Shown here: in pieces, positions 19,375 through 28,468 of the stretch
Numbering within the stretch: the first letter of the stretch is position 1
How the letters are laid out: each line of letters begins with the position of its first letter
Source: Oryzibacter oryziterrae
GTDB lineage: Bacteria; Pseudomonadota; Alphaproteobacteria; Rhizobiales; Pleomorphomonadaceae
Length of the DNA: 64,000 bases
Direction of reading: 5' to 3'
NCBI RefSeq assembly: GCF_021864535.1
Contig: NZ_JAKJIC010000002.1
Location: 124,001-188,000 of the forward strand
Notes under the pieces: model-generated
What the model saw: only the letters and a program-made list of their open reading frames with translations
What the model was told of the DNA's origin: nothing
The model's database searches: none
Made by a program: the position numbers and the translations under genes

Positions 19375-22373
19375 GTTTCCGCAAGGCGGCCGGCGGCCGC
19401 ATCGACCGCAACAAGCCGATCTCCTTCTCCTTCGACGGCAAGACCTACCAGGGCTATGCCGGCGACACGCTGGCCTCGGCGCTGCTGGCCAACGGCGTGC
19501 ATCTGGTGGGGCGCTCGTTCAAGTATCACCGCCCGCGCGGCATCCTCACCGCCGGCATCGACGAGCCCAACGCGCTGGTGGGTGTGGGCAAGGACGACGC
19601 CCATTATACGCCGAACCTGCGCGCGCCGGTCATCGAACTCTATGACGGGCTGAAGGCGGAGAGCCAGAACCGCTGGCCCTCGCTCGGGTTCGACATCGGG
19701 GCCGTCAACGACCTGCTGCTGAGTCGCTTCATTCCCGCCGGCTTCTACTACAAGACCTTCATGTGGCCGAAGAGCTTCTGGACCAAGGTCTATGAGCCCA
19801 AGATCCGCGCTGCCGCCGGCCTCGGCCGGGCGCCGGAGACGCCGGATGCGGCGCGCTACACCCAGGTCTACCAGACCACCGACATCCTGGTCGTCGGCGC
19901 TGGTCCCGCCGGCCTGTCGGCAGCGCTCTCCGCCTCGCGCAGCGGCAAGCGCGTGATGCTGGTGGACGAGCAGGCCGAAATGGGCGGCTCGCTGCTGCAC
20001 AATCTCACCGAGGTGATCGAGGGCAAGTCGGCCTCCGAATGGGTGGCCGATGCGCTCACCGAGCTCAAGGCCAACCCCAAGGTGACGCTGCTGCCGCGCG
20101 CCACGGCCTTCGGCTACTATCCGCATAACTTCATCGGCATCAACGAGCGCCTGACTGATCACCTCGCCAACCCGCCGGCCAACCTGCCGCGCGAGCGCCA
20201 GTGGCAGGTGCGCGCCGGCGAGGTGGTGATCGCCATCGGCTCGCTCGAGCGGCCGCTGGTCTTCCCCGACAACGACCGTCCGGGCGTGATGATGGCGGAA
20301 GCCGCCCGCGCCTATGTCAACCGCTGGGGCGTTCTGCCCGGTCGCCGCGCGGTGATCGCGACCGCCCATGACAGCGCCTATCGCGTCGCCCTCGACCTCA
20401 AGGCCGCCGGCATCCAGATCGCGACGATCGCCGACCTGCGCGGCGACGTCAGCGGCGAGCTGGTCTCCGCCGCCGAGGCCGCCGGCATCCGCGTCCAGCG
20501 CGGTGCGGTGATCACCGGCACGCGCGGCCGCAAGCGTATCACCCAGGCGCATGTGGCGCGCATCCAGCCGAACGGCACCGCCGCCGCGCCGGAAGCGATC
20601 GCCTGCGATCTCCTGCTGATGTGCGGCGGCTGGACGCCGTCGGTGCATCTGTTCTCGCAGTCGCGCGGCAAGCTGACATTCGACGAGGCGCTGCAGGCCT
20701 ATGTGCCGGGCCAGTCGGTGGAAAAGGAACGCTCCGCCGGCGCCTGCCGCGGCCTGTTCGACCTTGGCGCCATTCTCGAAGACGGCTGGAAGGCCGGTGC
20801 CGACGCTGCGGCTGCGGTTGGCGGCGTGGTCGCGCCCTTCCGCGTCATCGACGTCAAGGGATCGGTCAAGGAGAGCGGCGGCTATCTCGGCGCGCTGCCG
20901 CATGGCCGCAACGTCAACACCGTCAAGGCCTTCGTCGACTTCCAGAACGACTCGACCGCCAAGGACATCAAGCTGGCGGTGCGCGAGGGCATGCGCTCCA
21001 TCGAGCATGTGAAGCGCTATACCACCACCGGCATGGCGACCGATCAGGGCAAGACTTCCAACATGAATGCCCTGGGCATCGTGGCGGATACGCTGAAGAC
21101 GCCGGTGCCGGCCGTCGGCCTCACCACCTTCCGCCCGCCCTATTCGCCCATCACCTTCGGCGCCTTCGCCGGTCTCGCCCGTGGCGACCTGTTCGACCCG
21201 CTGCGCAAGACGCCGTCGCACGACTGGGCGACGCGCGCCGGCGCCGCCTTCGAGCCGGTGGGCCAGTGGATGCGCGCCTGGTACTTCGCCCGTCCGGGCG
21301 AGGACATGCACGCGGCGGTCAACCGCGAGGTCAAGGCGGTGCGCAGCTCCGTCGGCATGTTCGACGCCTCGACGCTCGGCAAGATCGAGGTGGTCGGCCC
21401 CGATGCCGCCGCCTTCATGAACCTGCTCTACACCAACGCCTGGACCAAGCTCGGCGTCGGCAAGTGCCGCTATGGCGTGATGCTGCGCGAGGACGGTTTC
21501 GTCATGGACGACGGCGTCGTCGGTCGCCTGGCCGAAGACCGCTTCCACGTGACCACCACCACCGGCGGCGCGCCGCGCGTGCTCCATCACATGGAAGACT
21601 ATCGCCAGACCGAGTTCCCCCATCTCGACGTCTGGCTGACCTCGACCACCGAACAATGGGCTGTCGTCGCCGTGCAGGGCCCGAAGGCCCGCGACGTGGT
21701 CAGGAAGCTCGTCGGCGACTTCGATCTCTCAAAGGAAGCCTTCCCGCCCATGTCGGTCGCCGAGACCGCCATCGCCTGCGTGCCGGGTCGCCTGTTCTCC
21801 GTCTCCTTCACCGGCGAGATCGGCTATGAGCTCAACGTGCCCGCCGACTATGGCGCGGCGCTGTGGGAGGCCGTGTTCGAAGCCGGCCGCGAGTTCGGCA
21901 TCACGCCCTATGGCACCGAGACCATGCACGTGGCCCGCGCCGAGAAGGGCTATATCATCGTCGGCCAGGAAACCGACGGCACCGCGACGCCCGACGACGT
22001 CGGCCTCGGCTGGGCCGTGGGCAAGACCAAGCCCGACTTCGTCGGCAAGCGTGCTCTGGCCCGCCCGGCCATGTCGGCACCGGACCGCAAGCAGATGGTC
22101 GGCCTGTTCACCGAGGACCCCAAGGTGGTGATCGAGGAGGGCGCGCAGATCGTGCTCGACCCGAACCAGCCCGTGCCGATGAAGATGGTCGGACACGTCA
22201 CCTCCTCCTACTGGAGCCCGACCGTCGGCCGGTCCATCGCCATCGCCATGCTGCGCGGCGGCCGCGCCCGCATCGGCGAGACGGTCTACATCCCCATGCC
22301 GGAAGGCACCATCGCCGCGAAAGTGGTGGAACCCGCATTCTACGACAAGGAAGGGGAGCGCCTGAATGGTTGA
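19371..22373 (+). CDS. soxA: Sarcosine oxidase alpha subunit
   Basis: The 1000-residue subunit binds NAD and tetrahydrofolate. An N-terminal 2Fe-2S-like fold (about 15-110, KYHRPRGILTAG) lacks the cluster cysteines, as is usual for SoxA. A Rossmann domain begins ILVVGAGPAGLSAALSASR at about 168. The C-terminal part, from about 600, is an aminomethyltransferase (GCV_T) fold that transfers the C1 unit, with RAEKGYIIVGQE. It overlaps both neighbours. Confidence 0.94.
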   Translation: MSFRKAAGGRIDRNKPISFSFDGKTYQGYAGDTLASALLANGVHLVGRSFKYHRPRGILTAGIDEPNALVGVGKDDAHYTPNLRAPVIELYDGLKAESQNRWPSLGFDIGAVNDLLLSRFIPAGFYYKTFMWPKSFWTKVYEPKIRAAAGLGRAPETPDAARYTQVYQTTDILVVGAGPAGLSAALSASRSGKRVMLVDEQAEMGGSLLHNLTEVIEGKSASEWVADALTELKANPKVTLLPRATAFGYYPHNFIGINERLTDHLANPPANLPRERQWQVRAGEVVIAIGSLERPLVFPDNDRPGVMMAEAARAYVNRWGVLPGRRAVIATAHDSAYRVALDLKAAGIQIATIADLRGDVSGELVSAAEAAGIRVQRGAVITGTRGRKRITQAHVARIQPNGTAAAPEAIACDLLLMCGGWTPSVHLFSQSRGKLTFDEALQAYVPGQSVEKERSAGACRGLFDLGAILEDGWKAGADAAAAVGGVVAPFRVIDVKGSVKESGGYLGALPHGRNVNTVKAFVDFQNDSTAKDIKLAVREGMRSIEHVKRYTTTGMATDQGKTSNMNALGIVADTLKTPVPAVGLTTFRPPYSPITFGAFAGLARGDLFDPLRKTPSHDWATRAGAAFEPVGQWMRAWYFARPGEDMHAAVNREVKAVRSSVGMFDASTLGKIEVVGPDAAAFMNLLYTNAWTKLGVGKCRYGVMLREDGFVMDDGVVGRLAEDRFHVTTTTGGAPRVLHHMEDYRQTEFPHLDVWLTSTTEQWAVVAVQGPKARDVVRKLVGDFDLSKEAFPPMSVAETAIACVPGRLFSVSFTGEIGYELNVPADYGAALWEAVFEAGREFGITPYGTETMHVARAEKGYIIVGQETDGTATPDDVGLGWAVGKTKPDFVGKRALARPAMSAPDRKQMVGLFTEDPKVVIEEGAQIVLDPNQPVPMKMVGHVTSSYWSPTVGRSIAIAMLRGGRARIGETVYIPMPEGTIAAKVVEPAFYDKEGERLNG

Positions 22374-22938
22374 CATCTCCAGCGATCGCCGCACGGTTCT
22401 CGACGGCCTGCAGTTCACCTCGCCGGCCGACGCTGAGGTGCGTATCGAACCGGTGGCGGCCATGAGCCGGCTCGCCCTGCGCGGACGGCCCGGCATCGAG
22501 ACCGCGGTCGCCCCGGTCTTCGGCTTCAACCTGCCCAGCACCGCCTGCACTTCGGCGACCGCCGCCGAATATGCCGCGCTCTGGGTCGGGCCGGACGAAT
22601 GGCTGGTGACGGCGCCGGACGGCCGCGTCGACGTGGTCAAGGCGGCGCTCGAAGAGGCCTGCGCCGGCGTGCCGCATGCCATCACCGACATCTCCCATCG
22701 CAACGTCGGCCTGACCATCTCCGGACCGAAGGCGACCTGGGTGCTGTCGCACGGCTGCCCGCTCGACTTCGACCTCGCCGCTTTCCCGGTGGGCATGTGC
22801 ACCCGCACGCTGCTGGGACGGACCGAGGTCGTGCTCTGGCGCCGCGCCGAGGACACGTTCCGCATTGAGGTCTGGCGGACTTTCGCCGACTATCTGATCG
22901 GTTTCCTCAACGAAGCGCGCAAGGAACTTGCCGCATGA
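22366..22938 (+). CDS. soxG: Sarcosine oxidase gamma subunit
   Basis: The 190-residue protein has the SoxG fold, with WVGPDEWLVTAPDGR and ITDISHRNVGLTISGP, followed by LSHGCPLDFDLAAFPVG. The gamma subunit stabilises the complex and contacts the aminomethyltransferase part. It overlaps soxA by 8 bases and ends the operon; two palindromes follow. Confidence 0.92.
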   Translation: MVDISSDRRTVLDGLQFTSPADAEVRIEPVAAMSRLALRGRPGIETAVAPVFGFNLPSTACTSATAAEYAALWVGPDEWLVTAPDGRVDVVKAALEEACAGVPHAITDISHRNVGLTISGPKATWVLSHGCPLDFDLAAFPVGMCTRTLLGRTEVVLWRRAEDTFRIEVWRTFADYLIGFLNEARKELAA

Positions 22939-22942
22939 GCTT

Positions 22943-22992
22943 GGAGCGCTTTCCGACCTGACGGAATCATCAGGTCGATTGGAAATCGCTCC
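22943..22992. repeat. Imperfect palindrome after soxG (RIME-like)
   Basis: GAGCGCTTTCCGACCTGA and TCAGGTCGATTGGAAATCGC form a long imperfect stem. This resembles the rhizobial palindromic units that carry AGCGCTTT and GACCTGA. It starts five bases after the soxG stop. Confidence 0.6.
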
Positions 22993-23006
22993 AGAGTCAA
23001 TAACTT

Positions 23007-23051
23007 GAGCAGCCGCCGATCATGTTGGTTCAAACTGGTCGGCGGCTGCTC
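23007..23051 (+). terminator. Second hairpin after soxG
   Basis: GAGCAGCCGCCGA and TCGGCGGCTGCTC make a perfect 13-bp stem with an 19-base loop. It could end the sox transcript or be a second intergenic palindrome; no T tract follows. Confidence 0.5.
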
Positions 23052-23242
23052 TAGATCCGGCAGAGGCTCTGCTGCCTTTGCCGGAAGCCTGCAACAGCCC
23101 GACTCATGACCAGTTGGGATGGGGTGCGAGAAGAACTGGCCTCCGGACTAAATCGAATTGATTTGGCTTGAGGCCGGGTCTGGGCCAATTCTGGAACCAA
23201 TCACTGACACGGCAACGCCGGAAACGGAGCAAGGGAGCGTCG

Positions 23243-24340
23243 ATGGGAGCCACGGCAGCGCGGGGACGGGTGAAGACGAACGGGGTGCCACAGGTACCGG
23301 CCCGGCCGCGTCTGTCTGTCGGATTCATTCTGGCCGACAATTTCACCCTATCGGCCTTTGCGCTCTTCGTGGACCAGTTGCGCCTCGCCGCCGATGAGGG
23401 CGACCTTTCCCGCCAGATCAATTGCTCCTGGTCGATCATGGGCGCGCGCCCCGAGCCGGTTCGCTCGTCCTGCGGCGTCGGCATCGAGCGCACCTCGCCC
23501 TTCACCGAGCCGGAACGCTTCGATTATATCGCCGTGGTCGGCGGCATCCTGCATGCCGGCCGTCAGGTGGACGACGCCACCATCGACTATCTGCGCCGGG
23601 CCGCGCGCGCCGGCGTGCCCTTGATCGGGCTCTGCACCGGGTCCTTCGTGCTGGCGCGCGCCGGCCTGATGACCGGACGGCGCATCTGCGTCAACTGGTA
23701 CCACTATCAGGATTTTCTCAACGAGTTCCCGCACCACCATCCGGTGGCCGATCGCCTGTTCGTGGTGGACGGCGACCGAATCACTTGCCCCGGCGGCGGC
23801 TCGGTGGCGGATCTGGCGAGCTATATCGTCGAGAAGTCGCTCGGCCGCGCCATTGCCCAGAAGAGCCGGCAGATCCTGGTGCTCGATCAGGCCCGCCCCG
23901 GCACGGCCGCCCAGCCGCATCCGCCGCTGGCCGACAGCATTTCCGACGAGCGGGTGCGTCGTGCCCTGCTGATCATGGAACAGCATCTGGCCGATCCGCT
24001 GTTGATCGCCGACATCGCGACACGGCTGAAGCTGTCGACCCGCCAGCTCGAACGGCTGTTCCACAGCGTCATGGGCATCAAGCCTGCCGCATTTTACCGG
24101 TCGCTGCGTCTGAAATATGCACGGTGGCTACTGGATAATACGGATAGATCAGTTACGGATATTGCGCTTGAGTCGGGCTTCTCTGACTGCGCCCATTTTT
24201 CCAGACATTTCAAGGCGCTTCACGGCATTTCACCATCCGATATCCGCATCCGGGACGGGGGACGGCGGCGGATGGAGGAAGTCGATGGCGTGCTGGCAGG
24301 GCAACCGATCGCCGTCGCGGGCCATCGGCTGTTTGAATGA
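23243..24340 (+). CDS. GlxA-family AraC-type transcription regulator
   Basis: The 365-residue protein joins an N-terminal DJ-1/PfpI-like domain (about 20-190; the nucleophile-elbow Cys is in LIGLCTGSFVLARAGL) to a C-terminal AraC HTH pair (about 245-340; TDRSVTDIALESGFSDCAHF). Regulators of this type (GbdR in Pseudomonas) sense glycine betaine or dimethylglycine and switch on gbc and sox genes. Its place between soxBDAG and gbcA supports that role. ATG 23243 follows GGGAG; a longer start is possible but has a non-conserved basic N-terminus. Confidence 0.85.
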   Translation: MGATAARGRVKTNGVPQVPARPRLSVGFILADNFTLSAFALFVDQLRLAADEGDLSRQINCSWSIMGARPEPVRSSCGVGIERTSPFTEPERFDYIAVVGGILHAGRQVDDATIDYLRRAARAGVPLIGLCTGSFVLARAGLMTGRRICVNWYHYQDFLNEFPHHHPVADRLFVVDGDRITCPGGGSVADLASYIVEKSLGRAIAQKSRQILVLDQARPGTAAQPHPPLADSISDERVRRALLIMEQHLADPLLIADIATRLKLSTRQLERLFHSVMGIKPAAFYRSLRLKYARWLLDNTDRSVTDIALESGFSDCAHFSRHFKALHGISPSDIRIRDGGRRRMEEVDGVLAGQPIAVAGHRLFE

Positions 24341-24397
24341 GTGCATCAGGTAGAACAGGTAGACAACGACAACAAAGTCACCAGAGGGATCGAAGAG

Positions 24398-25657
24398 ATG
24401 CTTGACCGCTCCAATGACACCCCCCGCGCGCTCCTGGCGCGCCGTCGCCCGGGCTACAGCCTCGAGGCGCCTTTCTATACCTCGCAGGAGATCTTCGATC
24501 TCGACATGGAAGCCGTCTTCTACAAGACCTGGATCTATGTCGGCGTCGAAGCCGATGTGCCCGACGAAGGCGACGTGCGCCGCATCGACATCGGCAAGTA
24601 TTCGATCCTGATCCTGCGCGACGACGACGGCGAAGTGCGCGCCTACCACAATGTCTGCCGCCACCGCGGCGCCCGCCTTGTGGAAGAGGAACGCAAGTCC
24701 GTCGCCAAGCTGGTCTGCGCCTACCACTCCTGGACCTATGGCCTGGAAGAGGGCAACCTCATTCGCGCCGACCACATGGGCACGGAGTTCGACAAGAGCT
24801 GCCACAATCTCAAGAAGGTGGCGCTGAAGTCGATCGAAGGGCTGCTGTTCGTCTGCTTCGCCGACGATCCTCCTGAGGATATCGAGGAGATGGCGGCCAA
24901 GATGACGCCCTATCTGAAGCCGCACGACATCCGCAACACCAAGGTTGCCTTTGAGATGGACCTCATCGAGGAAGGCAACTGGAAGATCACGATGGAGAAC
25001 AACCGCGAGTGCTATCACTGCGCGGGCAACCATCCCGAACTGACCATTCCCTTGTTCGAATACGGCTTCGGCTTTGCGCCCGACCAGATGAGCGCCGAGA
25101 AGATCGAGGACGCCAACAAGTATCTGTGCATGGCCGACAACCTGCATGAGGAATGGGAAAAGAAGGGCTTCCCCTCCAAGGGCTATGATCATCTCGATGA
25201 CATGGTGACCGGCTTCCGCACCCAGCGCCTGCCGCTCAACCACGAGGGCGAAAGCCAGACGCTGAACACCAAGGTGGCCTCCACCAAGCTGCTCGGCAAC
25301 ATCACCGAGAAGAAGCTCGGCGGTCTGTCCTTCTGGACCCAGCCCAACAGCTGGCACCACTTCATGAGCGATCACATCGTCACCTTCTCGGTGATCCCGC
25401 TGACGCCGGACCGGACGATCGTGCGCACCCGCTGGCTGGTGCACAAGGACGCGGTGGAAGGCGTGGACTACGATCTCAAGCGTCTCAACGAGACCTGGAT
25501 CGCCACCAACGCCCAGGACGGCGCGCTTGTCGGCATGCAGCAGCGGGGCCTGCAGTCGCCCGCTTACGAACCCGGTCCCTACTCGCCCTATACCGAGGGG
25601 CTGGTGGACAAGTTCATCAACTGGTACTGCCTGCGCCTGAAGGACCACCTGGGCTGA
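24398..25657 (+). CDS. gbcA: Glycine betaine demethylase oxygenase subunit (Rieske)
   Basis: This Rieske non-heme iron oxygenase converts glycine betaine to dimethylglycine plus formaldehyde. The 419-residue protein has the Rieske cluster site (CRHRG, then CAYHSW, about 84-106) and the mononuclear iron site in NNRECYHCAGNHPE. ATG 24398 follows AGAGGGA; a GTG at 24341 adjoins the regulator stop and would add 19 residues. Its reductase gene, gbcB, lies 0.7 kb downstream, separated by an inserted cassette. Confidence 0.88.
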   Translation: MLDRSNDTPRALLARRRPGYSLEAPFYTSQEIFDLDMEAVFYKTWIYVGVEADVPDEGDVRRIDIGKYSILILRDDDGEVRAYHNVCRHRGARLVEEERKSVAKLVCAYHSWTYGLEEGNLIRADHMGTEFDKSCHNLKKVALKSIEGLLFVCFADDPPEDIEEMAAKMTPYLKPHDIRNTKVAFEMDLIEEGNWKITMENNRECYHCAGNHPELTIPLFEYGFGFAPDQMSAEKIEDANKYLCMADNLHEEWEKKGFPSKGYDHLDDMVTGFRTQRLPLNHEGESQTLNTKVASTKLLGNITEKKLGGLSFWTQPNSWHHFMSDHIVTFSVIPLTPDRTIVRTRWLVHKDAVEGVDYDLKRLNETWIATNAQDGALVGMQQRGLQSPAYEPGPYSPYTEGLVDKFINWYCLRLKDHLG

Positions 25658-25670
25658 GTTGGGACGTCAG

Positions 25671-25695
25671 ACCCTCTCCCCTTGTGGGAGAGGGT
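25671..25695. repeat. CCTCTCCC hairpin repeat
   Basis: ACCCTCTCCC and GGGAGAGGGT pair around CTTGT. This short palindrome, CCTCTCCC-x-GGGAGAGG, is a frequent intergenic repeat in alphaproteobacteria. It abuts the inverted-repeat cassette and could end gbcA transcription. Confidence 0.6.
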
Positions 25696-25700
25696 GCGGC

Positions 25701-26216
25701 GGAAAAGCGGTCCTTCGGACTTCTTTTCTCATGACTGCGTGGATGGTCCGCCTTCGCGGACCATGACGGCCTTTGCCAGAGTCGAAGCTATTTCGGTGAG
25801 TTGGTTCACACGTGACGACGCCGGGGAAAGGGAATGGCTGGATATGTTTACATCGTTACCAACCGCCCGAACGGTGTTCTCTACATTGGTGTGACCGCAG
25901 ATCTCGAGAGACGAATTCTGGAACACCGATCCCGCGCTGCGCCTGGCTTTACGGCTAGATATGGCTGCGACAGACTGGTTTGGTACGAAGACTATCCGGA
26001 TATCTCGGATGCCATTCAGCGGGAGAAGCGTCTCAAGACCTGGAATCGTGCATGGAAGATCCGGCTGATCCACGAAATGAACAGCGATTGGCGGGATCTT
26101 TATGAAGAGTTGAATCAATAGGATGGACTTTGGCCGACGTTTCCACGCCGTCATGGTCCGCGAAGGCGGACCATCCACGCAGTCAGTGCAAAAAAAGTCC
26201 GAAGGCCCGCTTTCCC
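25701..26216. mobile_element. Inverted-repeat cassette with a GIY-YIG nuclease gene
   Basis: Two inverted arms of about 70 bases (25701-25770 and 26147-26216) bracket one gene. The inner 36 bases of the arms are perfect inverted copies, and the outer part differs at a few positions. Each arm contains the small hairpin TGGTCCGC-CTTC-GCGGACCA. The layout, palindromic ends around one nuclease gene, is like REP-associated cassettes (compare RAYT bimers), but with a GIY-YIG nuclease instead of a Y1 transposase. That it moves is inference. Confidence 0.6.
25834..26121 (+). CDS. GIY-YIG nuclease superfamily protein
   Basis: The 95-residue protein is a minimal GIY-YIG domain (UPF0213/UvrC-like). It has the split motif VYIVTNRPNGVLYIGVT, the Arg in LERRILEHR, FTARYGCDRLVWYE and the metal-binding Glu in IQREKRLKTW. 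Nothing beyond the domain is present, so it has no DNA-binding tail. It sits alone inside the inverted repeats between gbcA and gbcB. Confidence 0.85.
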   Translation: MAGYVYIVTNRPNGVLYIGVTADLERRILEHRSRAAPGFTARYGCDRLVWYEDYPDISDAIQREKRLKTWNRAWKIRLIHEMNSDWRDLYEELNQ

Positions 26217-26369
26217 AAAAGGGGGGCGGAAGGATGCCGAGTTCCGAATGATATTGGTTGGCAATAACGCTATGGAACCATTGCGCTATTGCAGAGCTAG
26301 TAAGTAGTATTACACATGGATCGGGCGCGGCAGACAGGCCGCGCCCGCGACTATTGGGAAGCTTGACGG

Positions 26370-27473
26370 ATGACCCTTGCCGCTTCGACGCATCTTGCCG
26401 CCCACCTTGGCGATCTGCCCCTCTGGGACAGCGAGGCCGACGATACGCTGGTCTGCCGGGCCGTGATCGACGAGACCGCGGACGTCAAGACATTTGTCTT
26501 CGAGGGGCCGGAACCACGCCGCTTCGCCTACAAGCCGGGCCAGTTCCTGACCATCTCCGTCGAGATCGGCGGCGAGACCGTCAATCGCTGTTACACCATC
26601 TCCTCGACGCCGACACGGCCGAACACGGTGGCGATCACGGTCAAGCGCGTGCCGGGCGGCATCGTCGCCAACTGGCTGCACGACAATCTGAAGCCGGGTG
26701 GCACCATCAAGGGCATCGGCCCCATGGGCGAGTTCAGCTGCCTCAACGATGCGGCGCCGAAATATCTCTTCCTGTCCGGTGGCTCCGGCATCACGCCGCT
26801 GATGTCCATGAGCCGGGCGCTGGCCGATCTCGGCCGCCCCGTCGACGTGGTCTTCGTGCACGCCTGCCGCACCCCGAAGGACATCATCTTCCGCGCCGAG
26901 CTGGACCTGATCGCCGCGCGTCTGCCGGGCTTCCGGGTGATCCACCTGCCCGAGAGGCAAGATGGCGAAGCCGGCTGGGCGGGTGCGACCGGACGCATCT
27001 CCGCTGATTTCTTCAAGCTCTTCGTGCCCGATTTTGCGACACGCTCCGTCTGGTGCTGCGGCCCGGCGCCGTTCATGAAGGCGGCGAAGACGACGCTCGG
27101 CGATCTCGGCGCCCCCACGGCGCTCTATCACGAGGAAAGCTTCGACTTCGGCACGCTCACCGGTGGGGCTGCCGAACCTGTAGCGGAGGCGGCGGTCGAG
27201 CCGGGCGTGGCCACCTACAAGATCACCTTTGCCAAGTCCGGCCAGGTGGTGGAGGCCCGTGCCGATCAGTTCGTGATCGCCACGGCGCGCGCGGCCGGCG
27301 TGCCGCTGCCGGCCTCCTGTTCGGAAGGGCTGTGCGGTACCTGCAAGTCCAAGCTGGTGTCGGGCACCGTGGACATGAACCACAAGGGCGGCATCCGCAA
27401 GAAGGAAATCGACCAGGGCCTGTTCCTGCCCTGCTGCTCCAAGCCGACCAGCGATCTGGTGATCGAACGCTGA
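26370..27473 (+). CDS. gbcB: Glycine betaine demethylase reductase subunit
   Basis: The 367-residue protein carries electrons from NAD(P)H to GbcA. It has an FAD-binding barrel (RCYTISSTP, about 72-80), an NAD-binding domain (LSGGSGITPLMSM) and a C-terminal plant-type 2Fe-2S domain (CSEGLCGTCKSKLVSG, last Cys in CC near the end). ATG 26370 is chosen. The 250 bases upstream, after the cassette, should contain its own promoter. Confidence 0.88.
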   Translation: MTLAASTHLAAHLGDLPLWDSEADDTLVCRAVIDETADVKTFVFEGPEPRRFAYKPGQFLTISVEIGGETVNRCYTISSTPTRPNTVAITVKRVPGGIVANWLHDNLKPGGTIKGIGPMGEFSCLNDAAPKYLFLSGGSGITPLMSMSRALADLGRPVDVVFVHACRTPKDIIFRAELDLIAARLPGFRVIHLPERQDGEAGWAGATGRISADFFKLFVPDFATRSVWCCGPAPFMKAAKTTLGDLGAPTALYHEESFDFGTLTGGAAEPVAEAAVEPGVATYKITFAKSGQVVEARADQFVIATARAAGVPLPASCSEGLCGTCKSKLVSGTVDMNHKGGIRKKEIDQGLFLPCCSKPTSDLVIER

Positions 27474-27512
27474 CGGCCCGCTCGGCCGCGGTCGAGGCAA
27501 GCCGTCGCAGGC

Positions 27513-28247
27513 TCAGCCGGTCGGGCCGGGCGTGAAGGCCTGATCGAGGCGGACGAAGTGGAAGCCCTTGGCCTCCAGCGCCTTGATGCCGTCGACCACG
27601 CCGGCGCCGGCGTCGCGCTTGGGCTGGTTGATGTGGGCGATGATCACGTCGCCGGTGCGGGCGGCGGCCATGCGCCTGGCGACCTGCTTCTCCGGCAGCG
27701 ACGCGCCGATATCGGCGTTGAGCGAATAGCCGGCGATGCGGAAGCCGAGCTGCCCGATCAGCGACATGGCGTCCTTGCTGTAACGCGCGGTGGCGCCCCG
27801 GAACCAGACGGCGTGATGGCCGAAGGTGGTGGCGATCGCCGCATCGCCGCCCTGGACCTCGCTGGTGACATTGTCCAGACTGCCGGCCGTCTTGAGGCCG
27901 AAGACGAAGGAGCGATCCGTCACGGCGGGCACATGCTCGTCGCCGTGGTTCTCGATCTCGAACAGATCCGGATGCGCCTCGATCACGGCGATGGCCTCGG
28001 CGTTGCGCTCGATCCAGCGATGGGTGACGAAGAGCGTCGCCGGGATCTGCTCGGCGACCAGTTCGTCGAGAATGCGCCTGTCGGTCTGTCCCATGCAGGC
28101 GTCGAAGGTGAGCGCCACCGTCTTGTCGGCGGGCGCCGGCAGGCTGAGGCTGGGCTCCACATCGCCGGCAAAGGCGGGGGCGATGAGGGCGGTCAGCGCG
28201 AGCGCCAGGGATACGAAAGACGACAGTCCAGTTGCGCGCGGCGACAT
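27513..28247 (-). CDS. Exported polysaccharide deacetylase-like protein
   Basis: The 244-residue protein from ATG 28247 has a signal peptide (SSFVSLALALTALIAPAFA) and a NodB-type domain: TFDACMGQ (motif 1, TFDxC rather than the usual TFDDG), ENHGDEHVP (motif 2, H-x3-H), and a C-terminal DVIIAHINQPKR segment. It probably removes acyl groups from a cell-envelope glycan; the substrate is unknown. The longer reading to 28385 lacks a family-like N-terminus. It is convergent with gbcB. Confidence 0.75.
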   Translation of the reverse strand: MSPRATGLSSFVSLALALTALIAPAFAGDVEPSLSLPAPADKTVALTFDACMGQTDRRILDELVAEQIPATLFVTHRWIERNAEAIAVIEAHPDLFEIENHGDEHVPAVTDRSFVFGLKTAGSLDNVTSEVQGGDAAIATTFGHHAVWFRGATARYSKDAMSLIGQLGFRIAGYSLNADIGASLPEKQVARRMAAARTGDVIIAHINQPKRDAGAGVVDGIKALEAKGFHFVRLDQAFTPGPTG

Positions 28248-28468
28248 GATCAGGGGCGAGGCCTTTCCGGTTCGGAACGCCGTGCTGGTGCCGCAAGCCC
28301 AAGGCAAAATCAAGGCGTGGGGCGACCTCGCGAAACTGTGATCGAGCCCATGCAATTTTCGCCAAGTGTTGCGCATATCAGCCATGAAGCAAAAGGCCTG
28401 AAACCGGATTCCCCTTTTAGGCCGGATACCCTAAAAAAGGCCTCGAACGTCACTACGGAATTTCCCTT

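Noticed and set aside
19314-21656. A 780-residue minus-strand frame opposite soxA
   Set aside because: Shadow of soxA; the same GC-skewed translation appears opposite other long genes.
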